A DNA stretch of 43,838 nt from Hyphomonadaceae bacterium. Lineage in GTDB: Bacteria; Pseudomonadota; Alphaproteobacteria; Caulobacterales; Aquidulcibacteraceae. Location: assembly GCA_009773395.1 (NCBI GenBank), contig WRPI01000007.1, positions 182,326-226,163 on the forward strand. Reading direction: 5' to 3'. The position numbers and the translations under genes are program-made. The first letter of the stretch is position 1. Each line of letters begins with the position of its first letter. A model generated the notes under the pieces. That model made no database searches, was not told where the DNA came from, and saw nothing but the letters and a program-made list of their open reading frames with translations. Below, piece by piece: positions 26,238 through 35,005 of this stretch.

Positions 26238-26807
26238 ATGAATTTGTCCGTCGGTACACTCTTCCTAATAGTCGGCCCATCAGGTGTAGGTAAAGACACA
26301 TTGATTGACGGTGCCAAGGCGGCACTAAAAGATGAAAAGAATTTTGTATTCCCAACAAGATATATCACGCGCTCGATAGATGCTGGCGGCGAAAATCACT
26401 TCCCAATCAACCAAGAAGAATTTGAGGCCAAGAAAAATGCGGGGGCTTTTGCCTTGTCATGGGAAGCGCACGGCCTCCAATACGGAATTTCTTCAGAGAT
26501 AATAGACGAAATTAAAAATGGAAACACAATTGTCGTAAATGTATCGCGTAGCGCTATTGACGAAGCGCGCGCTAACTTCCCAAAAGTGCGCATCATTAAC
26601 ATCTCTGCGCCCCAAGATTTATTGCGCGCAAGGCTATTAGAGCGCGGGCGCGAAAACTTTGATGACATAGAACAAAGATTAACTCGTGCAAGTGCCTATA
26701 AAATAGCGGGAGATGATGTTTCCGAATTGTGCAATGATATGGACCGAGCGTCCGCCATCGAAAAATTTGTCAATTTATTGGGGAGACTTGCAATTGGAAG
26801 TGTTTGA
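26238..26807 (+). CDS. phnN: Ribose 1,5-bisphosphate phosphokinase PhnN
   Basis: A 189-residue guanylate kinase-like P-loop enzyme with Walker A GPSGVGKDT (residues 13-21) and RYITRSIDAGGENH, diagnostic for PhnN. Reaction: ribose 1,5-bisphosphate + ATP to PRPP, the final salvage step of the C-P lyase pathway. It is the last gene of the phnD unit, followed 10 bp later by a hairpin. Confidence 0.9.
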   Translation: MNLSVGTLFLIVGPSGVGKDTLIDGAKAALKDEKNFVFPTRYITRSIDAGGENHFPINQEEFEAKKNAGAFALSWEAHGLQYGISSEIIDEIKNGNTIVVNVSRSAIDEARANFPKVRIINISAPQDLLRARLLERGRENFDDIEQRLTRASAYKIAGDDVSELCNDMDRASAIEKFVNLLGRLAIGSV

Positions 26808-26817
26808 AGTTCGACTC

Positions 26818-26840
26818 GCTGCGCCAATTAATTGCGCAGC
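26818..26840 (+). terminator. Possible terminator after phnN
   Basis: Perfect 7-bp stem GCTGCGC/GCGCAGC around CAATTAATT, 10 bp after the phnN stop. The downstream T-run is weak (ATATTTTCCCC). It lies between convergent units, so it may act in both directions. Confidence 0.45.
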
Positions 26841-27076
26841 TGAGCATATTTTCCCCTGTTGATTGATAATTTTGAGCAAAATATTACCAATATTAAATTT
26901 GAACGCGCAGGTCCGAGCCGCACAATCAATCAGCTGACAATCACTTAGACGCGTACTTTTTCAAGCCTGAAGTTGGCTCAAGTCCTAAAGTAAGAATCGG
27001 CTTTGGCGATTTGTGTGGTCAATTGGACCGTAAGCATTTTACAATCCACAAAAACCTTTATGAAAATCCCCAATAA

Positions 27077-28900
27077 TCAGACATAAGCATTTAGTTCAAC
27101 TTGAACTTCATGCAATTTGGCATAAGTGCCGTTTTTTCTCGCGATTAAAGCCGAATGCCTACCCTGTTCAACGATACGCCCATTTTCAAATACCAAAATT
27201 CGATCTGCACTTCGAATAGTTGATAGCCTGTGGGCAATAATAATTGTCGTTCGCCCCACCATCAGCTCTTCCATCGCAATTTGGATTTGTTTTTCGGTTA
27301 TAGTGTCGAGGCTTGAAGTTGCTTCGTCAAAGATAACGACTGGGGTATCAGCCAAGAATGCCCGCGCGATCGCCACTCTTTGGCGCTCTCCGCCCGAAAG
27401 TTTGAGTCCGCGCTCACCAACAAGGGTGGCATAGGCTTCGGGCAAGCGCATTATGAAGTCATGGGCGTGCGCGCGTTTGGCGGCAGCAATAATTGCCTGT
27501 CCACTGGCTTCGGGGCACCCATACGAAATATTATCAGCAAGGCTGCGATGGAATAGAGCGGGATCCTGCGGGACAAGCGAAATAGCTCGGCGCAAACTTG
27601 CCTGACTAACTTTTGATATATCCTGACCGTCTATCCAAATTGTACCGCCAGAAACATCATAAAGCCTGTGGATTAGCTTTACAAAAGTTGTTTTTCCAGA
27701 ACCTGATGGGCCAACCAAAGCGACCCGTTCGCCTGGGGCAATGCTTACATCGATATTATCGTAAATTGCTGCACCACTATCGTCATTGCGATGATACGAA
27801 AAACAAACATTGTTAAACACAATTTCGCCCGCACCAACCGCCAAGTCGTGGGCATTTGCATCATCTTCGACTCCCAAAGGTGCTTCCTCAAAATCAATCA
27901 AATCGACCAATTCGGCGCTGCCACGTTGCAACATGCGAATATGATCGCCAACTTTGCGCAAACTTCCTCCCAATTGCAGATTAGCCGTTATTACAAAGGC
28001 AACATCGCCCGCGCTTGCCTGCCCATTTTGGCTTAATCTAATTAATAAAAGCATCATAATGGCTTGCAGCAGTAGCCAAATTACATGCTGGACAAGCGCA
28101 AGATTCTGCGCACGACCCCATGCCCTAAGCGCACGTCCCCGCCATAGTTTGGTAGCAGTTTTGATAGTGTCGGTTTCACGACTTTCCGCGCCATAGGCTT
28201 TTACTGCTGTATTGTTTGAAACTGCGTCGGCAACTGCCCCACCAATTAACGTATCAGATTGGGTCATCAAAACATTGGCCGGGCGAACATATTTTGTTGC
28301 CAAGATCAATGATGCCGCGACATACAACATTACCATCAAAGCAAAAGCCAAGCCAACAATTGGAAACCGCACCAACATAACGACTGCAATGCCAAAAATG
28401 ACAAGTGAAAGAGGCAATAATTGCTGTATCAAAATTTCGGAAATTATTTCATAGGACCATCGCCCTCGTATCAGCTTATGCACTGTCGCCCCGGCAAATG
28501 AATTGGCATGCCAATCGGCGCTGAATAATTGCACTCGCGCAAAGCCGTCCTCAAGCACTTTGCTCATATTTGCTGCTACCACCCGTTGGTAAACGCGCGT
28601 TGCTAGATTGTTAAATAAAAAGTGAAGTGCCGAAACTACAGTCAAAATCCCAACCGCCCAATAACCAGCATTAATCCGAATTTGCGAAGGATTTTGGGCA
28701 AGTTTGGTCAGGGCATCAATCAACCGCCCCAAAAAAATTGGCACACAAACTTCTGCACAAACCATAAGAATTAGCAAGGCGATTACAAGCGCCAAAAGCT
28801 TTCGCTGCATCCACCAATATCGTGCACAGAAACTCAATATGGCGCGCCAATTTTGTCGTTTATGTTCGAAGTGTTTAGTATTTTCGGCGGCATTTTTCAT
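27077..28900 (-). CDS. ABC exporter, fused permease-ATPase
   Basis: A 607-residue half-transporter with about six N-terminal helices and a C-terminal ATPase. Walker A is GPSGSGKTT, signature LSGGERQRVAIARA, Walker B VVIFDEATSSLD and H-loop IIAHRLSTI. The start at 28900 (MKNAAENTKHF) is a guess; an in-frame TTG at 28993 adds 31 residues without family character. It resembles MsbA/ATM1-type exporters, substrate unknown. It is the last gene of the phnF-phnM1-phosphatase unit on the minus strand. Confidence 0.85.
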   Translation of the reverse strand: MKNAAENTKHFEHKRQNWRAILSFCARYWWMQRKLLALVIALLILMVCAEVCVPIFLGRLIDALTKLAQNPSQIRINAGYWAVGILTVVSALHFLFNNLATRVYQRVVAANMSKVLEDGFARVQLFSADWHANSFAGATVHKLIRGRWSYEIISEILIQQLLPLSLVIFGIAVVMLVRFPIVGLAFALMVMLYVAASLILATKYVRPANVLMTQSDTLIGGAVADAVSNNTAVKAYGAESRETDTIKTATKLWRGRALRAWGRAQNLALVQHVIWLLLQAIMMLLLIRLSQNGQASAGDVAFVITANLQLGGSLRKVGDHIRMLQRGSAELVDLIDFEEAPLGVEDDANAHDLAVGAGEIVFNNVCFSYHRNDDSGAAIYDNIDVSIAPGERVALVGPSGSGKTTFVKLIHRLYDVSGGTIWIDGQDISKVSQASLRRAISLVPQDPALFHRSLADNISYGCPEASGQAIIAAAKRAHAHDFIMRLPEAYATLVGERGLKLSGGERQRVAIARAFLADTPVVIFDEATSSLDTITEKQIQIAMEELMVGRTTIIIAHRLSTIRSADRILVFENGRIVEQGRHSALIARKNGTYAKLHEVQVELNAYV

Positions 28901-29016
28901 TGGTTTGTCGATATGTCGGCTTAAAGACACAAAAGTGACAGAGCATTCACTAAATTTGAAACAGCGGGGCAATTTGTCGAATAAACCCTTCAATAGTTCA
29001 ATCTAGACAGTATTTT

Positions 29017-29724
29017 TTACCTTGTTTGCACATAGCCAAGCACGCCAAAATGGTCGCTCATTCCGACAATTTTATCGAAACCTACTTCACAATGCGACAG
29101 GTGCAATCGACTGCAATTTAACAAAACTATATGATCAATCAAAGCGTTGGGCGAATTGCGCAGACTTGATTGGTCGCCCATAATTTGTCCAGACATTTGA
29201 TTGTCAAATCCTTCAAAAAATGGTGCGGGCATGCGTTCATTGAAGTCACCGCAGATTAAGGCTTCGTCGCTCCAGTTTTTCAAAGCTCGCTCAAGCCCAA
29301 AATTCATTTGAGCCTTTCGCAAGGCATCACCTTCCGCGCCACTTAAATGGCTTAAATGAAGATTCAATATCCTCAAAATCCCATAAGGCGTGGCAATATC
29401 TGCCATTAATGCGACGCGCCCGCCGTCATTATCGCTAGTCGGCAGGTCAAACATATCGTGATAAATTGTCGAATATTTCGACAATATCGCAAGTCCCGAA
29501 TACGACATTTTGCCTGCTCGGATTTTCGCCCGCGCTGGCGCATAAAATTTTGTTTGCAATTCTTTTGGCACAATCACTTCTAGGGCATCAAGCAAGCTGT
29601 CACGATAGACTTCTTGGAGACAGATTATATCCGCGTCCATTGCCTGAAGTTCCAATCTTATTATGTTGAGGCGTTCAGGGAAATCGCCTTCATTCTTCCA
29701 AATATTGAAAGTCAGAATTTTCAT
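29017..29724 (-). CDS. Endonuclease/exonuclease/phosphatase-family enzyme in the phn operon
   Basis: A 235-residue EEP-fold metal-dependent phosphoesterase starting MKILTFNIW. The catalytic set is intact: FNIW (Asn), LQEVYRD (Glu), HLSHLSG (His), CGDFNERM (Asp-x-Asn) and MSDHFGVLG (Asp-His). No signal peptide. Its ATG overlaps the phnM1 stop (TAATG), so translation is coupled. The fold acts on nucleic acids, phospholipids or sugar phosphates; in this place a nucleotide or ribose-phosphate substrate from the C-P lyase pathway is plausible but unproven. Confidence 0.82.
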   Translation of the reverse strand: MKILTFNIWKNEGDFPERLNIIRLELQAMDADIICLQEVYRDSLLDALEVIVPKELQTKFYAPARAKIRAGKMSYSGLAILSKYSTIYHDMFDLPTSDNDGGRVALMADIATPYGILRILNLHLSHLSGAEGDALRKAQMNFGLERALKNWSDEALICGDFNERMPAPFFEGFDNQMSGQIMGDQSSLRNSPNALIDHIVLLNCSRLHLSHCEVGFDKIVGMSDHFGVLGYVQTR

Positions 29725-30857
29725 TAGCCAACGCGCTGCCCCGCCACCCAAACGCCGCGCACATAAGGATGACCGTTCACAATCCTAACCCGCACGACAT
29801 CGCCGCGTAAGCCAACCACAAGGGCACCCCTATCGGTAAGGCCGACCGCGTGCGCAGGCGTTCGGGTTACGGTTTCAATTGCTTTTTCGATGGGCCAATT
29901 CCAAGGGCCACCTGCAAGTGCAAAACCGCATTCGATTAGGCTACGCGGAACATAATCGGATGCAAAGCCAATTTGCAAACCATTTTCAACCAGTTCACTT
30001 ACTGAAACATTGCCTGAGTATGAACCGCCACGGATAAGATTAGGCCCACCCATAATAAGGGTCATGCCGGCATCCATTGCGGCTCTGGCGGCAGCTAATG
30101 TAACTGGAAATTCGGCAATTTTGACACCGAGCGATTTGGCTTCGACAATATGATCGACTGTCTCATCATCATGGCTTGCAAGCGGTAAATTTCGGGATTT
30201 GGCTAATCGAGCCACAAATTCTCGATTAATTGAATCATTTTTGACAACATTTGCTTTTCGTTCCATCATGCGCTTTTCAATGTCCGCTTCGGACAGCCCT
30301 TCGCGGCGCCACATAGAGAGGAATTTGTCCAAATTGCGATATTGACGCTGACCTGGCGTGTGATCCATTAGTGAAAATAGACCCGTCAAAGGCGCGTCTG
30401 CCAAATCCGGCAACCATTCACGCAACACTTCTGACGGCGCTTCGCATCGCCAATGAAGACGGTGGCTACCCTTTAACAATTTTTCATCCGTGGCAATATG
30501 CAATGCCTCGGTTAGGCGAATAAGATTATCGGGTGTTCGCGCAGACGCATAGCCAAATGAACCGACAGAAAGCGAATCAAACACTGTGGTTACTCCAACA
30601 CTTATACAAAGCCCGTCATGGACAATCGCCGCCGAAATTGGATCCCAATCGATATTAGGGCGCGGGAAAAAGTGCCGTTCCAAATTGTCCGTATGTAAGT
30701 CGATTATGCCTGGAATGAGCCAATCGCCCTCGCAATCTTCGCCGTTCAGTTGCGTGGATTCACTGATATCGGCAATAAGCTCACTTCCAAAGGATAGGCA
30801 TCCCTGGACAACTCCATTGGGGGTCACAATTTTTGCATTAGTTAATTTGAAGGTCAT
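29724..30857 (-). CDS. phnM: PhnM amidohydrolase, copy 1 (RPnTP diphosphatase)
   Basis: A 377-residue amidohydrolase. Metal motifs are IDLHTDNLERHFFPRP (HxD variant of PhnM), HWRCEAP, ASHDDETVDH and FASDYVP. Family landmarks SLMDHTPGQRQY and GGPNLIRGGSYSGNVS are present. Reaction in the family: alpha-D-ribose 1-methylphosphonate 5-triphosphate to the 5-phosphate plus diphosphate. A second, diverged PhnM is encoded at 36586 in the divergent operon. This copy follows phnF by 39 bp and is coupled to the EEP gene. Confidence 0.88.
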   Translation of the reverse strand: MTFKLTNAKIVTPNGVVQGCLSFGSELIADISESTQLNGEDCEGDWLIPGIIDLHTDNLERHFFPRPNIDWDPISAAIVHDGLCISVGVTTVFDSLSVGSFGYASARTPDNLIRLTEALHIATDEKLLKGSHRLHWRCEAPSEVLREWLPDLADAPLTGLFSLMDHTPGQRQYRNLDKFLSMWRREGLSEADIEKRMMERKANVVKNDSINREFVARLAKSRNLPLASHDDETVDHIVEAKSLGVKIAEFPVTLAAARAAMDAGMTLIMGGPNLIRGGSYSGNVSVSELVENGLQIGFASDYVPRSLIECGFALAGGPWNWPIEKAIETVTRTPAHAVGLTDRGALVVGLRGDVVRVRIVNGHPYVRGVWVAGQRVG

Positions 30858-30896
30858 TTAAGTCTCTTTTATTTAGGGGAGGAAAATTGCTTAGGA

Positions 30897-31661
30897 CTAA
30901 TCGATGACTGGGAGAGGCTCAGTATCAATAGAAATCTCAATTCGATTTGAAGCCATACGTGCAACACCATATTCCAAAGGCTCTCCCATAGAATCAACAT
31001 TCCACGCCTGAGCAATTAGTAAAGGAATGTGACGTGGCAAATTCAGAAGTTTGGATTCAGCAGAAGTAGGCAGCCGCGAACTGATTTTAGTGCGCACCCG
31101 CGTGTAATCTGGAATGCCGCTGTCAATAAGAGTTTGGGTAATAGAAAATGACCGCTTATATATAATGTCGAAACTTGGAAAGCGTTCAAATGCGAACCAG
31201 TGTTGAGAAATTGAAATAGGGTGCTTATTTGCAAACCCCAATCGCTCTAGATAAAATGTCAGGGCGCCAGGTTTAATACCTAATGCTGCGGCAATATGCT
31301 GTTCAGCTGGTCTTGTTTCGAGAACTAATGTGCGAGTTGTTGGTTCCGCCGCTTGTTGCTGCAAAGCTGCGGAAAATCTCGTCCTGCGGCCAATTTCATA
31401 TTGAACCGTGGGTCGCCTTACAAAACTACCGCGCCCTTGAGTCGATTCGACAACGCCGCGCGCCTGTAAATGTGCCAAAGCGCGCCTGACATTGTGACGA
31501 TTCATTGAAAACTGTTCGCAAAATTGAAGTTCAGTTGGCAATTTGTTGCCGGGCACCAGTCGCCGTGACGAAACTTCCTCTTCAAACCATCTAATAATCG
31601 CGCGCCAATGTTGCTGTGCTTTACTCTGATTGTTTGACTTAATATGGTCTTTTATTTGCAT
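30897..31661 (-). CDS. phnF: PhnF, GntR/HutC-type phosphonate regulator
   Basis: A 254-residue regulator with an N-terminal winged helix (ELQFCEQFSMNRHNVRRALAHLQARG) and a C-terminal UTRA ligand domain (residues about 95-245). NMRHNVRRAL-type HTH and the N-terminal WRAIIRWFEEEV match PhnF. AGGA lies about ten bases before the ATG. Divergent from phnG across 125 bp; likely represses both directions until a phosphonate or a pathway sugar phosphate is bound. Confidence 0.85.
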   Translation of the reverse strand: MQIKDHIKSNNQSKAQQHWRAIIRWFEEEVSSRRLVPGNKLPTELQFCEQFSMNRHNVRRALAHLQARGVVESTQGRGSFVRRPTVQYEIGRRTRFSAALQQQAAEPTTRTLVLETRPAEQHIAAALGIKPGALTFYLERLGFANKHPISISQHWFAFERFPSFDIIYKRSFSITQTLIDSGIPDYTRVRTKISSRLPTSAESKLLNLPRHIPLLIAQAWNVDSMGEPLEYGVARMASNRIEISIDTEPLPVID

Positions 31662-31786
31662 TTTACTTATTCCTGGACAAGTTTTTACTTTGTCACTGTA
31701 ATGTTATAAAAGTATCATTGCGTACAAGCGAGTATAGATTTACTTTTTGTATTATACTAAGTCAATAACCAGAGAGAAACAACACA
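31662..31786. promoter_or_regulatory. Divergent phnF/phnG control region
   Basis: This 125-bp gap holds several possible sites. GTATAGAT at 31732-31739 resembles half of the known mycobacterial PhnF operator TGGTATAGACCA. GTAT-T-ATAC at 31749-31757 is palindromic. TGTCAC and TGTTAT start 11 bp apart (31691 and 31702), like repeats of a PhoB box. On the minus strand TTGACT (31763-31768) could be a -35 for phnF. None is proven. Confidence 0.45.
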
Positions 31787-32278
31787 ATGACCAACACAAT
31801 AAATGAGAAATTTGTTGCATTTAGCGACTGGACGAAGATCGGACGCAGCGCATGGATTTCACTGCTATCAAAAGCTCCAGCCAATGAAGTCACAAAACTT
31901 TGGGAGCAGGTTTCGCGGCCCGACATTGAGAACAATGCCCAGATAATCCGCCGACCAGAGACCGGCATGGTTATGGTACGTGGGCGCATAGGCGGCGCGG
32001 GCAATTCATTCAATTTGGGCGAAATGACAGTAACACGCTGCGCCATTCGCCTTGCAAGTGGTGAAACCGGGATTTCTTATGTGGCGGGTCGCAATAAAGC
32101 GCATGCGAGAATCGCCGCGATCGTTGATGCAATGATGCAAACTACCGAATTTAGCAATATCGCCATTGATGCAATTCTCGATCCGCTTGAAAAATCCGAT
32201 CGCGAAAAGAAGAAAGCAAATAGCCGCAAAGCAAAAGCAACCCAAGTGGAATTCTTCACTATGGTTACAGGAAGGTAG
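31787..32278 (+). CDS. phnG: C-P lyase core subunit PhnG
   Basis: A 163-residue PhnG. Family signatures RPETGMVMVRGRIGGAG and FNLGEMTVTRCAIRL are present, with GYVAGR-like SYVAGRNKAHA. Forms the PhnGHIJ core that attaches ATP-derived ribose triphosphate to phosphonate. First gene of the operon; phnH follows after 4 bp. Confidence 0.95.
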   Translation: MTNTINEKFVAFSDWTKIGRSAWISLLSKAPANEVTKLWEQVSRPDIENNAQIIRRPETGMVMVRGRIGGAGNSFNLGEMTVTRCAIRLASGETGISYVAGRNKAHARIAAIVDAMMQTTEFSNIAIDAILDPLEKSDREKKKANSRKAKATQVEFFTMVTGR

Positions 32279-32282
32279 AATT

Positions 32283-32903
32283 ATGAACGCCGCCGCCGCA
32301 ACCCCGCTTGACTTGTCAACGCTTCTTCCAGGATTTAGTGAACCAGCTCGCCAAAGCCAATCTTGCTTTCGTCTAATAATGGACGCCACGGCACTTCCTG
32401 GAAGTATTTCAGACTTCGCCGATCTATGTCTTACACCGCCGCAAGGAATTGATAAAGCTGCTGCTGCGTGCCTTTTGACTTTGGCTGACGCCGATACAAA
32501 CCTGTGGCTTGACCCCGCATTGCGCAACAGTGAAAGCGAAAATTGGCTTCGTTTCCATACTGGCGCACCAATTACCACCGAAGCTAATACAGCCACATTT
32601 GCGCTAATAAGCTCAATTGAAAGTGCCCCTAACTTCGGTGAGTTTAACCAAGGCGATGCCAAATACCCAGATCGATCCACAACAATTTTAGTTATGGTCT
32701 CGAGCCTTAGCGGTGGAACGCATTTAACACTACGCGGGCCAGGCATCAATGACGAAATTGTTATTGCGCCACGTGGCCTAAGTGAAAAATTCTGGCGTGA
32801 ACGCGACGAACTTGTCGCACATTTTCAATTCGGAATTGATTTGATTTTGAGCGCAGGCAGTCAATTGGTTTCAATTCCGCGCACAACGCGCATCACATAT
32901 TGA
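32283..32903 (+). CDS. phnH: C-P lyase core subunit PhnH
   Basis: A 206-residue PhnH. The ATG at 32283 has AGGAAGG just upstream; longer frames from 32166 overlap phnG and are not family-like. Typical segments are FRLIMDATALPGSI, LTLADADTNLWLDP, FGEFNQGDAKYPDRSTT and RGPGI. Part of the core complex with PhnG, PhnI and PhnJ. Confidence 0.94.
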   Translation: MNAAAATPLDLSTLLPGFSEPARQSQSCFRLIMDATALPGSISDFADLCLTPPQGIDKAAAACLLTLADADTNLWLDPALRNSESENWLRFHTGAPITTEANTATFALISSIESAPNFGEFNQGDAKYPDRSTTILVMVSSLSGGTHLTLRGPGINDEIVIAPRGLSEKFWRERDELVAHFQFGIDLILSAGSQLVSIPRTTRITY

Positions 32904-32912
32904 GGAGCAACT

Positions 32913-34046
32913 ATGGCCTATGTAGCAGTTAAAGGTGGTGAGCGTGCGATTACAAATGCTCACAAATGGCTCGGCGAAGTTCGCCGCGGCGACACGAAAA
33001 TTCCAGAATTAAGCGTTTCGCAAATCCGCGAACAAATGTCGCTCGCTGTAGACCGGGTTATGGCAGAAGGCTCTTGCTTTGACCCCGAGCTGGCAGCGCT
33101 TGCGATTAAACAGGCACGCGGTGATTTGCCCGAGGCAATATTCTTGCTTCGCGCCTACCGCACTACTTTACCGCGATTTGGATTTTCCCAACCAGTCGAA
33201 ACTGCGCAAATGGCAGTGCATAGGCGAGTATCAGCAGCGTTCAAAGACATCCCTGGTGGGCAAGTTTTGGGACCAACTTTTGACTACACCCATAGACTCC
33301 TGGATTTCAAACTCGCGGCTGAGGGTGAAACTGAAATCGATTCCGCGGCCCAAAGCTATTCGGAAATGCCCGAAGAATTAGCAACTATCGCGCAAGTCTT
33401 CGAACATGAAGGGCTTTTGGAAATAGACGGGGTAAATAACAATGAGGACCCACCTTTTGACTTGACCCGCGAGCCAATGTCTTTCCCCGCGGAACGCGAC
33501 CAACGCCTACAGGCACTTGCACGCGGCGACGAAGGATTTCTTTTGAGCCTTGCATATTCAAGTCAACGCGGCTGGGGCAACACGCACCCTCTTTGCGGCG
33601 AAATTCGTATGGGCGAAGTCAGCATTGGTTTTATTCCAGATGAATTAGGTTTCGAAATTGAATTGGCCGATGTCCCAATGACCGAATGCATCATGCTTTC
33701 GGGCTTTGCCAGCATCGAAGGTAATGCGCCGCAATATACGCGCGGTTATGGTTTAACCTTCGGTCACAATGAAAGGAAAGCCATGAGCATGTCAATTGTC
33801 GATCGCGCCCTTAGGGCCCGTGACATGGGCGGCGAAGTTACTGCACCCTGCCAAGACGAAGAATTCGTGCTTTATCATTCTGATGTTGTTGAAGCCTCTG
33901 GCTTTGTTCAGCATTTGAAACTTCCACACTATGTGGATTTCCAAGCTGATTTACAGTTTTTACGCCGCTTACGCAGCGAATTCACTCAAGCCAAAGATGC
34001 TTTAAATCAAAGCAGCAACGAAGAAACGAAAGTAGCGGCCCAATGA
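32913..34046 (+). CDS. phnI: C-P lyase core subunit PhnI
   Basis: A 377-residue PhnI with the conserved start MAYVAVKGGERAITNAH and landmarks LAIKQARGDLPEAIFLLRA, REPMSFPAERDQRLQALARGDEGF and GYGLTFGHNERKAMSM. Known role: nucleoside triphosphate ribosyl transfer from ATP to phosphonate within the core complex. Overlaps phnJ by ATGA. Confidence 0.96.
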   Translation: MAYVAVKGGERAITNAHKWLGEVRRGDTKIPELSVSQIREQMSLAVDRVMAEGSCFDPELAALAIKQARGDLPEAIFLLRAYRTTLPRFGFSQPVETAQMAVHRRVSAAFKDIPGGQVLGPTFDYTHRLLDFKLAAEGETEIDSAAQSYSEMPEELATIAQVFEHEGLLEIDGVNNNEDPPFDLTREPMSFPAERDQRLQALARGDEGFLLSLAYSSQRGWGNTHPLCGEIRMGEVSIGFIPDELGFEIELADVPMTECIMLSGFASIEGNAPQYTRGYGLTFGHNERKAMSMSIVDRALRARDMGGEVTAPCQDEEFVLYHSDVVEASGFVQHLKLPHYVDFQADLQFLRRLRSEFTQAKDALNQSSNEETKVAAQ

Positions 34047-35005
34047 ACGAAATAAGCGAAATAAAAATCGACAATAAGCCGCCGCAAGAACGCTATTACA
34101 CTTACGCCTATCTTGATGAGCAAACCAAAAGAATGATAAGGCGGGCAATTCTTAAAGCATTGTCTATCCCGGGCTATCAAGTTCCTTTTGGTTCGCGCGA
34201 AATGCCATTACCCTATGGTTGGGGCACAGGAGGAATACAATTAACTGCTGCCATTATTGGGCCCAATGACGTCTATAAATGTATAGATCAAGGCGCTGAC
34301 GATACCACAAATGCCGTCTCTATTAGGCGCTTCTTTGCCACTGTTGCCGATGTTGCGACGACTGAAGATACTGCAAAGGCGACCATTATTCAATCGCGCC
34401 ATCGTATTCCCGAACGGCCATTGCAATCCGGGCAAATAATGGTGCTCCAAGTGCCGCAACCTGAACCATTACGTTCACTTGAGCCGCGCGAGACAGAAAC
34501 CCGCGCAATGCATGCTTATGAAGAATATGGCCTTCAATATGTTTCGCTATACGAAAATATATCCGCTTATGGCCGCATAGCCGCGACTGCTGGTTACCCC
34601 GTAATGATTGATGAGCGCTATTTGATGAGCCCATCTCCGATTCCGAAATTTGACAATCCAAAATTGGATATGTCACCCGCTATTTTACTGTTTGGCGCCG
34701 GTCGCGAAAAACGCATATATGCGGTTCCTCCTTATACCAAAGTTCGCAGCCTTGATTTTGAGGATTATCCATTTGAAACCCAAACATGGGACGAAGTTTG
34801 CGCATTGTGTGGGTCCGACACTTCATATCTCGATGAAGTTGTTCTTGATGATCAAGGCAATCATATGTTTGTCTGCTCTGACAGCCATTTTTGTGCGGAA
34901 CGCCGCGAAAATGGTCATTTAGGCCCACTGGCAGGGCATAGTTTGGCGCAAAAAAGTGACGACTCCAACGCAAATCGAGTTTTGCAAGAAGGAATAGCTA
35001 AATGA
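34043..35005 (+). CDS. phnJ: C-P lyase catalytic radical SAM subunit PhnJ
   Basis: A 320-residue PhnJ. The four cysteines C253, C256, C278 and C284 have exactly the spacing (3, 22, 6) of the E. coli [4Fe-4S] ligands and the catalytic Cys. The glycine-rich GWGTGGIQLT region needed for the glycyl radical step is present. Reaction: cleaves the C-P bond of ribose 1-phosphonate 5-phosphate to a hydrocarbon (methane from methylphosphonate) and the 1,2-cyclic phosphate. All catalytic residues are intact. The C-terminal tail is longer than the catalytic core needs. Overlaps phnK by 4 bp. Confidence 0.97.
   Translation: MNEISEIKIDNKPPQERYYTYAYLDEQTKRMIRRAILKALSIPGYQVPFGSREMPLPYGWGTGGIQLTAAIIGPNDVYKCIDQGADDTTNAVSIRRFFATVADVATTEDTAKATIIQSRHRIPERPLQSGQIMVLQVPQPEPLRSLEPRETETRAMHAYEEYGLQYVSLYENISAYGRIAATAGYPVMIDERYLMSPSPIPKFDNPKLDMSPAILLFGAGREKRIYAVPPYTKVRSLDFEDYPFETQTWDEVCALCGSDTSYLDEVVLDDQGNHMFVCSDSHFCAERRENGHLGPLAGHSLAQKSDDSNANRVLQEGIAK

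Noticed and set aside
26880-27075. A plus-strand frame of about 57 codons ending KHFTIHKNLYENPQ between phnN and the ABC exporter
   Set aside because: It has no start codon or ribosome site and no recognisable family; it could be a remnant but there is too little to support it.
27077-28993. Long form of the ABC exporter starting with TTG at 28993
   Set aside because: The extra 31 residues look non-family and there is no ribosome site; the ATG at 28900 is preferred, though not with certainty.
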